Assembly (NCBI GenBank): GCA_031771865.1
Contig: JASISA010000025.1
Location: forward strand, 2,914,001-2,978,000
From: Nothophaeocryptopus gaeumannii
Lineage: Eukaryota > Ascomycota > Dothideomycetes > Mycosphaerellales > Mycosphaerellaceae
Direction: 5' to 3'
Length of the DNA stretch: 64,000 bases
Shown in pieces: positions 56,093 to 64,000 of the stretch. The stretch's first letter is position 1. Every line of letters begins with the position of its first letter. The notes beneath the pieces were generated by a model that did no database searches, was not told the DNA's origin, and saw only the letters and a program-made list of their open reading frames with translations. The position numbers and the translations under genes were made by a program.

Positions 56093-56445
56093 AGAACAGG
56101 GAAACGGACCTGGATAAGATACCATGGGAACTTGTTGATGCGCAAAATTATTCTGTATCCTGGAAGCTCCTTTCGTTTGGGCTGCTCCGATATCCAAACA
56201 ATATAGGCGTTTGACAAAGACAAAGTCGACTACCATTTAGTCTCTAGGCCGGATTCGGAAATGTCGTGTGGAAAGCATGGAAACAAAGCATCTCGATTTT
56301 GAGCAATGCGCACCTTCATCGCAATTACAGTCCTGGGCGAATTAACGTTTGCGTTTCGGCATCATGGCCCCCTGTCGTCGCCCTACTGTCACCCATCAAG
56401 ATACGCCATCCGACCTTGTCTCGTAGATCTTCGACCGATTCCAAC

Positions 56446-57275
56446 ATGGCAGGCACTGGCGAGCAACTTTGGGTTGCCCTAGAGGTAGAGGCCCTTGTTG
56501 AGAGCAGAAAAGCGATTGACACTCAAAAAGTCAGAAACACGGTTAGATATGTTGAAGAATGGACCAAGACATACCACACCTGGTACCCTCAGGTATCTGA
56601 GCGTCTGGAGAGACTCCGCCTTGTGCTCCAGCAGTACGCAGCTCTCAATGAAGAGCAGAAGGAAGCTCGCCTTAGAACGAGAGGCATGTGGACTGACGGC
56701 TAGAAGCCCGTCGGTCCAGAGTTCGGTAGCGGTGGTCACGGCACCGTCAACGCATGGGTACTCAGAGATCGAAGCTTCAGGATGCACTGGATGGATTTCT
56801 GACTGCGATCGGGGAGCATATCATGGAAGTAGTTGATGGAGAAAGGTGTCCGATGACCGATTTGGAGCTGTGGCAGTATGTCGCCAGGAACCACTATCCG
56901 TAGTCTAAGAAGGACAGTCGGAAAATAAGCGGTGCGACTCTTAAAGGGACGTTTGACAAATTGTTTGTGACTAAGCAGGCGAAGATGGCTGCGGCAGCTG
57001 AGGCCGCTCTTGATGAGAAGGAGGCACAAGAAGATGTTGATGCTGCAGCCGACGAGGAAACAGATGAAGTTGTTAATGCTCGGAATGATGCTGGCTCAAG
57101 TGAACGCAAACGCAGCCCCGATGAGCCAGACGAAAATGGAGAGCAGGAGGGAGAAGGGCCGTCTAGGAAAACAGCGAGCTTGGGGTCGGCACGGCCGCCT
57201 GTTGCGAGCCCACAGGCGGACGAGGGCGCGGCTAGACATAGTCCTTCGTGGACACGGAGGAGGAGGGGTGGGTGA
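56446..57275 (+). pseudogene. deleted copy of the coiled-coil/kinase gene
   Basis: ATG 56446 starts a frame like the helical region before the kinase domain of the gene at 58163 ('YAALNEEQKEARLRTRGMW' beside 'YGELSQEQKLARRRQQGLAV'). After TAG 56701-56703 it goes on in frame with a glycine loop, 'GSGGHGTVNAW'. Nearly the whole kinase domain is then missing. From about 56784, in another frame, the C-terminal part follows ('IGEHIMEVVDGERCPMTDLE', then LWQYVA), with TAG at 56901-56903 and an acidic tail to 57275. Internal deletion, frameshift and stops mark a pseudogene, but it is an informative reference for the larger gene. Confidence 0.7.
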
Positions 57276-58162
57276 TGAAAGCGAATGCCGGCGCAGCTGG
57301 ACGTAAAGCTTCTCGGCCAGGAAGGAACAGACGGAATGAATCCGGACAGTCAACTTCTAAAGTCAACAACTCTGGACGTTACTCTCCTATTGTACGCTCT
57401 AAGATGATGCTGCGGTCTACGAAGGTAGCAGTATCGGATATAGTCCATATTTGGAGAGCCTAGTACCCAACCTTATTACTTCCTACCTCAGTACCTCCTA
57501 CCTGGTTATGCACTACACTTACACCCGATCGGCAAACTGGGCTCACTTACGCCTGTTATGACTTTCTGGCCACCTTTCTTTAGATCTCATTACTTTAAGA
57601 GTATCGAGTGAGATCGCTATCGCGTGGAGTCTACGTTGAATAGAGAGAGACAGCCGAGAGTTGACTGGCGAAGTTGACTGTGCAGATTTATGTCGAGGAA
57701 CAGAGGGGGATGAGTAAAGAGTAGTCTTCTGCGGAGTAGCAGAGTGAAGAGCTAAGATGACAGTGATTGGTTATAGAAGATCTTGCATTCGGATCGACAA
57801 ATGCCAGGACAGTCCCCATCCTCGCCGGAGTCGTGCAGGACGAAGCCAACGAAACGGGATCCTAGACATTATGTGGAAAGCACCGTGCTCGAGAACATTT
57901 TCCATCCTGCCTGCTTCCCTGTCTCACGGCCAGAATTTGCATGGACTGGCGGCTTTGAGAACAAAAAGACATCGTGAGCTGGCGACGCATGCCGGATTCG
58001 GAAGTCTCTTTGATGATGAGCGGACAATGAAAGGGTGCTCCACGTAAAGCCAGCATTTTGATTGTCAGACAGCAACACCTTGACACTCGCAACATCCGGC
58101 TCGGGATTTCACTCATCACAAAACACAGCGAATTCGATTGTGGGTAGATCAATCCGTTCGCA
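57276..58162. other. intergenic, no gene seen
   Basis: This is the spacer before the kinase-like gene. Frames here lack protein character; a TATTACTT/CCTACCT-rich stretch near 57460-57510 is unassigned. Confidence 0.4.
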
Positions 58163-60776
58163 ATGGCGACACACACACCATTGGAGAGATGGATACAGCT
58201 TGAGCTGAAGGCCTGGCGGTTCGAGAAAGGAGATCCAAATGTGACGAAGGGGCGAGGAAGTATGTGACAAAGTTTGCGCCCTTTGCTCCCAAATGCTGAC
58301 AATGACAGCCGTGACCAGATTTGCTCGAAGGAACTTCGATTTTCTAGACGACCAGCAAGATGCTATCTTGGAGGAGTGCCAACGCGGGCAGTCGAACAAA
58401 AGAGCTATTGCAGAAGCGAATGCCGCTTTAGCCGGGATGCGGACAAGAATCGACCAGATATCAACCATCAATACTTGGTTCAAGCGCCGAGGTCGGATCT
58501 ACCAGCTGCGCAGAACTGGTGTTGAGATACTCAGCAGGGTACTCGATTTGCTTGAGGCTCTAGGAAGCAGCGCCACGGGCGTCGTCAGAGTGATCGCCTA
58601 CCTCAGGGTGGTCATGACTCGTGTTCAAGACTCTGCAGATGGTATGATTGAAAGTCGCGACTACTTTCAGCGGTACCGAGCAGCCTTAGGAAATCCACTG
58701 AATCACTACGATGCCCCCGAGCCGGCTTTCAGCGATCCATCATTGGAACTCTTCTTGGGCAACCAGAAACGGCTCGAGACTGCCTTGAGAAAGTCTAATA
58801 CTGCAACAGGGGAGCTTATTCGGACTCTGCGACGAGACCAAGATAATCTGGATGAGCACGGTTCGGAATTCCTCATATATCTGATCTCGCTCAATATGGA
58901 CATCGTTCAGAAGCTGAGTGCGGTCACTGATCGACTAGACCCCATCCAGCGTCGGTTCGATGCAGACAACGCCAACGAGGAATTGGCAGGGGAAGTTGGT
59001 AGCTTTGGCGGACGGCCCATCGTGGACGACTTTTCTCCATATCTCAATGCTCTGGAAACATGGCAGCCTGCTCTGGAGGAGGAAATATCCTTGGTGCAAC
59101 CACTCATAGATGCCAGAGCGGACCGAGAGGACGAAAACAGCAGAGAAACTGTTCGATTGCTGGAACGGACGAAGTCTGCTTTGGAAGAGGACTTGGATTG
59201 GGTGAGTAGGGAGACTCCATTTGTTCGGGCGAAGCTTTCGTCATATGGCGAGCTCTCGCAAGAGCAGAAGCTGGCCAGAAGACGGCAGCAAGGCTTGGCC
59301 GTGTACCCTTGGTTACCGGTGCCAACACCTGGAATGAGAGGTGGCCATGGAAAAGTTCAGATATGGAAGTGTCTCGATGACGAGGGACGTATTATTGATG
59401 TAAGTCCTGCGCGTACGTCGCAAGTTGAAGCAAGTTTCCTGACCTTGAGCAAACAGGCAGTGGCGTGCAAAGACGGCCACGATTACAACGGGAATGTAAA
59501 TCATCGAAACCCGGGAGTGTGGCATCCTCCAAATGATATGCCAATGGAAGTCGCAGCAATGTACAAGCTCAGGGGTCTCGCAGGCTCTGAGCACGTGGTC
59601 AAGATACGCAACTGGCGTCAAGGGATGCGTGATGGGATGAGTGACTGTGGTAATTGCCCTGGACCAAATCCCCGTGGAGAAAATCCCACGCACGGTCGAA
59701 CTTTCCGTATCTACATGGAAGTTTGCTCAGGAGACTTGGCGCGCCTCTACTGGGAACACCGCAGCGGCGGAGATCCTGACCAGCCTGCAGTACCGGAAGC
59801 GTTCATCTGGTCTGTACTCGAAGGTCTCAGTAACGCAGGTCTCCTAATGCAGAGGGGCGAGATCGAGCCAAACGGCGCAGCAGCCCAGAGACTTTCTAGC
59901 TGGGAACCGATGGTACATGGCGATTTGAAGTGGGACAACATCTTCTTTGCTCGCAATACGACCGAACAGTACCGAGGCTATCCAATCGTGAAAGCCGCCG
60001 ACTTTGGTATAACTGTTATCTTCGCGCAGCAGCCGGGTCTCTGGGAAAGTTTCGGTGGCGATGGCTGGGGAGCACCAGAGCAAACACCACACCAGTCTCT
60101 TCAGTGGCGAGATCAAACCATCTTGAGGGATATATCGAAGGCCAATGTCTGGGGCGTGGGATTCATAGTCTGGTCCTTCCTGACTAAGAACAATAACCAA
60201 TGCATCTGGGAGCCTCTGCCCATGCGAGATACCGTGGGAAACCGTGTCCGGCGACAGATGGAGTGGCAGGAGGACCTCAAGGAACGCTACAGCAAGGAGT
60301 TATTCAACCTAGTCACAAGGTGCTTGGACACAGATCCATCGCAAATGCCATCCTTCATGGACATCAAGCTAGCAGTGAGAACTCGAACGAGTGAGGAGAA
60401 GAAGAACATAGCGGTCAAGTTGCGGATGGCGCCATCGGACGATCCGGACTTTCACTCGCCTCAGCTACGTCTACCAGAAGATCGGTATAAGCTAGACCTC
60501 GCTGCAGATCCGGACAGCGGCCTCGAGCCCCCTGGTGGACCACCTGGCGAAACGCTAATATCTCAGGAAGCGATCTTTGGAGCGCAGTTCAGGCCGTGGT
60601 TCGATGTTCTTGATGACATGGCAAGGCTGACGGATATCATGAACACCAAAGAAGAGAACGACGAAGATATCGAGGAGGAAGAGAAAACGCACAGAGGACT
60701 CGTCGTCGATGTTGGTCGCCACATTTACGAGTTGATCGAGGAGGAAGGATTCACCTTGACGGACTTTGAGCTTTAG
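58163..60776 (+). CDS. coiled-coil protein kinase-like protein (open frame continues past TAG to 61169)
   Basis: Exon 1 is 58163-58259; a 49-bp intron (GTATGT..ACAG) is followed by one exon to TAG 60774-60776 (854 aa). The frame stays open for 130 more codons to 61169. Residues ~35-360 are helical. The kinase-like domain has a glycine loop 'GGHGKVQIW' near 377, a candidate lysine in 'LSKQAVACKDG', 'HGDLKWDNIFF' near 568 (HGD instead of HRD) and 'ADFGI' near 597. 'GWGAPEQTP' stands where kinases have the APE motif, and 'NVWGVGFIVWSFLT' follows. The changed HRD leaves activity uncertain. The region after the TAG is acidic with a basic end ('GPPKRRVEGYL'). In the copy at 56446 the TAG position is Trp (TGG), so 985 aa was probably the ancestral length. 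Confidence 0.78.
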
Positions 60777-61169
60777 GATTTCGTTGCAAAGGCGGCTAAG
60801 CCTGATGGTGATGTGCCATGGTACCGTGGCGGAGCTTTGAAGAGCATGTATGAGGCGGAGGAAGAGAAAGAGGAACAAGAGGAGGAGAGGGAAGAGGAGC
60901 AGCAAGAACCGGAGCAGACTGAGAATACCGAAGACGATCAACCGCCTGACCCAGAGCCAGGGATTGTTGAAGAGAACGAATACAACGACACGTTCCAAGG
61001 GTCCGGCGACACAGAGAGTACAAGTCTACCTCGGAACTCGTCTGCTCGCATCATCAGCAGCGGGTTTCATGACTCATCGGCCAGTCAGACTAGTCGAAGG
61101 GGACCACCAAAGCGCCGTGTCGAAGGCTATCTTCAGAGCGGGCACAGTAAGAGTAGAAGACTTTCTTGA
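60777..61169 (+). other. in-frame C-terminal extension of the kinase-like gene behind a TAG
   Basis: The frame continues directly after the TAG with 'DFVAKAAKPDGDVPWYRGG' and a long Glu/Gln-rich stretch, ending at TGA 61167-61169. The first residues line up with 'QYVARN' in the neighbouring copy, which shows that this is former or conditional coding sequence and not 3' UTR by origin. Confidence 0.6.
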
Positions 61170-61462
61170 TAGTGTGGATTTGATCGTGGAATATCTCGAT
61201 GCAACGGAATGATTGATGGTCACACCTTTTACGTAACAACTATATTGCACTTTCTTAGGCATACTAACTGGGGTGAGCGGGAGGATCTGTTACTCACAAA
61301 GGACATCCATTTACATTCAGCCGGATTCGGATGATGCTGTACGCCTGTCTTTGTCCATGCTTTGACAATGGAGTTAAAGCTCAGGTCTAGCTCTTTTCAG
61401 TTCTTGAGAATCTTACGCTACATCGAGTCGTTTTTGCTGACAGCCAAGTCACTACGGGATTA

Positions 61463-62129
61463 GAAGGTTTCCCGGCTTGGCGCACAACCCTATATGGCGC
61501 ACAGACTCATATAGTCCATACACCTATCTTTGTTAGTGAATAACTCGACAACTATGGATTAGATTGAGAAGGCGCTTGTAGATCTAAGACTATTAGATAA
61601 GCCGAATATATCTAAGATAGTAAAGAAGTTTAAAATAGATCCAAGCTATTAAAAGTATAGAATAGCAAATAAGGACTAAAGTAGCAGTAGTATGAAAATA
61701 ACCGAGTTTTAAACGACTAATAGGAGTATAACCTTTACGAATATATTAAGGATCTTACTAACTATAGTATCCCTCCTACTACTATAATGTTAAGGAACTT
61801 CGCCTTTAATATCGTGGGTTACTTACCTAGAAAGAACTAGCCTACTACTTTTACAAAAAGGTACTCTAACATTTTAGATACTAGCTATCTTTTAGGCCTA
61901 GATAAAGTAAGATCTTAGGCTAATAATAAAAAGTACTATACCCTATACTTTAGCCTCCTTGAAAAGAAGATCCAAAAGTATTATATCTAGCTAAATAATA
62001 TAGTTAATATAGATAAGAAAGGGTTCCTTCTTAGGGTAGTTAATAAGTCTTAAAGGATCTTTATAAAAGGAGCTTTTAAAGAGGGCAAACTAGTTAGAGT
62101 TCTTTAAGATAGTAATCGTGAATAGAATA
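61463..62129 (+). mobile_element. RIP-damaged pogo/Fot1-type transposon, 5' part (copy 2)
   Basis: It starts with the same GAAGGTTTCCCGGCTTGGCG after TA as the element at 3901 and is collinear with it for about 660 bp, breaking off directly after GTGAATAG near 62125. Compared with copy 1, its first 250 bp carry many CpA-to-TpA changes (for example GGATCAG to GGATTAG), the RIP pattern. The transposase ATG is kept but followed at once by TAG. No right end is present. Confidence 0.85.
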
Positions 62130-62130
62130 C

Positions 62131-62214
<84 letters not shown>
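62130..62214. repeat. (AAT)n microsatellite, about 28 units
   Basis: An almost pure TAA/AAT run replaces the rest of the transposon. It lies exactly where copy 2 loses similarity to copy 1, so it formed at, or caused, the break. The long isoleucine reading frame across it is not a gene. Confidence 0.95.
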
Positions 62215-62217
<3 letters not shown>

Positions 62218-62381
62218 TATTCGAGCTAGCTATAGGCCGTGCCCCTTCTAGTATATCTATATATTATAAAAGAAAACCCTATAGAAAGTACCTATATGTT
62301 ACGGATCGAACCGAGAGAAGCCACAACCAACCAATCCATGCGGCGCGGGTGCGCGCCAAGGGCGGCAATACCCGCTGCAAG

Positions 62382-62453
62382 GTGCTCTCATGCTGCCGAG
62401 TGCTCTCACGCTCTCAGATGAGAGCAGGAGGATTCATGAGAGCATGAGAGCCA
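62382..62453. repeat. nested inverted repeats (hairpin-forming segment)
   Basis: GCTCTCATGCT (62384-62394) is repeated inverted as AGCATGAGAGC (62441-62451), enclosing a second perfect pair GCTCTCA/TGAGAGC (62410-62425). The surrounding GC-normal segment (about 62297-62530) begins TGTTACGG and ends GTTACA, so a small solo-LTR-like or MITE-like insertion is possible, but no target duplication was found. Confidence 0.55.
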
Positions 62454-62649
62454 CACGCTCTCTCTGAGGAACCTCTAGGTATATAGTCTCGATGATTGAC
62501 TAGCAATCATCGTGTTCAACTCATGTTACAATCTCACTGATTGGAATAAGCCAAGACTTCCTTCACTTCGTTCCACTTGCCCACGCATTCTCCAAAGAAG
62601 CCATTCCACGTGATTAAGCGAGTCACCTGACAAGCGAGATACCGTGCGT

Positions 62650-64000
62650 AACACTATAGCGTAAAACTTCCTCTCTTCTCTATTATACCTTATACCCTAC
62701 TACATCTTAGGTACTATAGAACTAATATGTTTGCCCGTAGGTAGCTAGCTAATACGCTAGAGTTAACATTATCCTCCTTACTTGGGTTCGAGATCTCCGG
62801 CCTACTCTAGGAGATATTTAAGGGTCTACTCGAATTGTTCTATAGGGAGATACCTTATTGCCTACGCTACGGTTTGTCTAGGAAACTTAGTAAGCTATCT
62901 TCTCGCGTCCTAGTATCTAGTAGCTAAGATAAGTTCCCTTCTACTCTCTTGCATGTTTGTATAGTAGGCAAGGTAGTGTCGAGCTGTCCCTCTATCTCTA
63001 TATTCGTAGTAGGGGCTAGTGTCGGGTACCCTAACCTTGTAGAGGAAGTAAGGAAGGCTAATTGTCTCTAACCGTATCTAGAACACTATCGCGGCCTAGG
63101 CTTTACTAAGCCCTCGATAAAGCTCCCGGGTATTAGTATTCTATAGAGTCCTAAACGCGAGTAGGAGGATTCCTTCGCGCCTAGCATTATCCTACTTCTA
63201 TAACTCGTCCCGCTTATACTAGCCCTAGAGGATAGTCTATATTGCTTTCCGAGTCTTCTTTAGATCTACTCTATCTATATAAGAGAGCTAGGACCGTAGG
63301 ATAGTAGCCTGCTCGTCTATCTACTCTAGTAGTAAGCTATATAGTTTTCTTAGGCGTCTACTATATACCCTAAGTTGTCCGTACTTTAGTAGAATCCGCC
63401 CCTTTAACTCTTGTATAGCCTAGTATATATCCGGCCTCTACCTCTACGTAGCTATTATAGCTATAGTAGTTCTCTTCCTATACTTAGTAATATCTTCGAT
63501 CTAGAGTTCTTTATATAATAGTTGCGTTAGTATAGCTCGGTAGGCCCTAAGGATTATCCGTAGGAATCTATTCTATATTACCTATAGCTTTTATTCGAGT
63601 ATTTTTAAGATTCTAGTCTCCTTTCCTACTATCTATACCTCGCTCCCGTGCATTACTACTAGCCTAATTATTGAGATATATAGCTTACGGGCTATCTCTA
63701 CTATAGCGCTCTACGTAGTAGTAGTAATCTATCGTAGTATAGCCTCTAGCCGTTTTACTTTTATAAGGGTATTCTCTATCTATATATACTACTTGAGTCT
63801 CTTATTAATAATTACTCCTAGGACCCTTATTGTGTCCTCTAGGCTACTCTAGAGCGACGGGATATTAGGTATTCTCTAGGATTCGGATATACTCCTTATA
63901 CCCCTTATAAAGTATATAACTTTATATTTCTTAGAGGCGAACTTAGCTCTATGTCTTAAGGCCTATTGTAGATAGCTATTATAGTCCTTTTCTAGTACCT
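62650..64000 (-). mobile_element. RIP-damaged Tad1-like LINE, 3' portion, cut by window end
   Basis: The minus strand, read through many stops, follows the end of a Tad1/I-type LINE ORF2: 'TIRVLGVIINKRLK', 'SAIVEIARKLYISIIRLVVM', 'HGSEV', 'NRFLRIILRAY', then near 63060 'IRLETISLPYFLYKVRVPDT' and a degraded Cys/His-like end. The composition is AT-rich with excess TA, as in RIP. The palm of the reverse transcriptase lies beyond 64000; the 3' end is near 62650. Confidence 0.75.

Noticed and set aside
58293..58308. Start of the kinase-like gene at ATG 58293
   Set aside because: This ATG lies inside a well-formed 49-bp intron; an upstream exon starting at 58163 joins in frame and adds 32 protein-like codons.
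62118..62447. 109-aa frame with about 30 consecutive isoleucines
   Set aside because: It is only the translation of the (AAT)n microsatellite and flanking repeat DNA.
1..64000. CRISPR arrays, bacterial operons or plasmid-type origins
   Set aside because: Introns, gene families and repeats are those of a filamentous fungus; no spaced direct repeats were seen. The only regular tandem repeats are the 19-bp minisatellite and the (AAT)n run.

Overview
The window is nuclear DNA of a filamentous ascomycete (Pezizomycotina), most likely a dothideomycete-type genome. Introns are short (about 47-94 bp, GT..AG). Gene families are typical of these fungi: a Zn2Cys6 regulator, TRI12-type and DAL5-type MFS transporters, a rhodopsin-like 7-TM protein, a 2EXR protein, a DUF5519 'luciferase' protein, and F-box and ankyrin proteins. 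Repeats carry C-to-T/G-to-A damage of the RIP (repeat-induced point mutation) type. The species cannot be fixed from sequence alone.

Layout. 0.6-3.3 kb: cellulose-synthase-like GT2 glycosyltransferase. 3.9-5.2 kb: RIP-damaged pogo/Fot1-type DNA transposon. 5.8-15.3 kb: TRI12-like MFS pump, GNAT acetyltransferase, small unknown protein, Zn2Cys6 regulator and secreted amidohydrolase, all on +. 15.4-21.7 kb is a decayed stretch: an AzgA-type purine permease pseudogene, a truncated NmrA-like gene, a 19-bp minisatellite, a candidate cysteine-rich secreted peptide, a Zn2Cys6-regulator remnant and a MITE-like element. 21.9-27.7 kb: Ser/Thr-rich surface protein, then a divergent FMN monooxygenase / DAL5-type permease pair. 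28-43.1 kb is an accessory block of F-box-like and ankyrin genes, a DUF5519 gene, a tyrosinase pseudogene and a tandem array of an unrecognised small family ending in a WDWW motif. 44.2-56.1 kb returns to ordinary genes: rhodopsin-like membrane protein, amino-acid permease, cytosolic aspartyl-tRNA synthetase, nucleoside deoxyribosyltransferase-like enzyme, acetyl-CoA transporter and 2EXR protein. 56.4-61.2 kb: a deleted kinase copy followed by a long coiled-coil/kinase-like gene. 61.5-64 kb: second pogo copy, an (AAT)n microsatellite, a hairpin-rich segment and an antisense Tad1-like LINE fragment.

The most notable feature is a series of accessory genes whose reading frame stays open across one to three in-frame stop codons, often TAG, with coding-like sequence on both sides. 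In the long kinase gene the TAG aligns with TGG (Trp) in the neighbouring kinase fragment. Point-mutational decay is the conservative explanation. Recoding at RNA level is a testable alternative. The second notable feature is the 'FGP|PCSP...WDWW' tandem family: two apparently intact genes, two broken ones and one fragment within 3.6 kb.

All calls come from reading the sequence. No database search was run. Intron boundaries were set by splice consensus and frame continuity.
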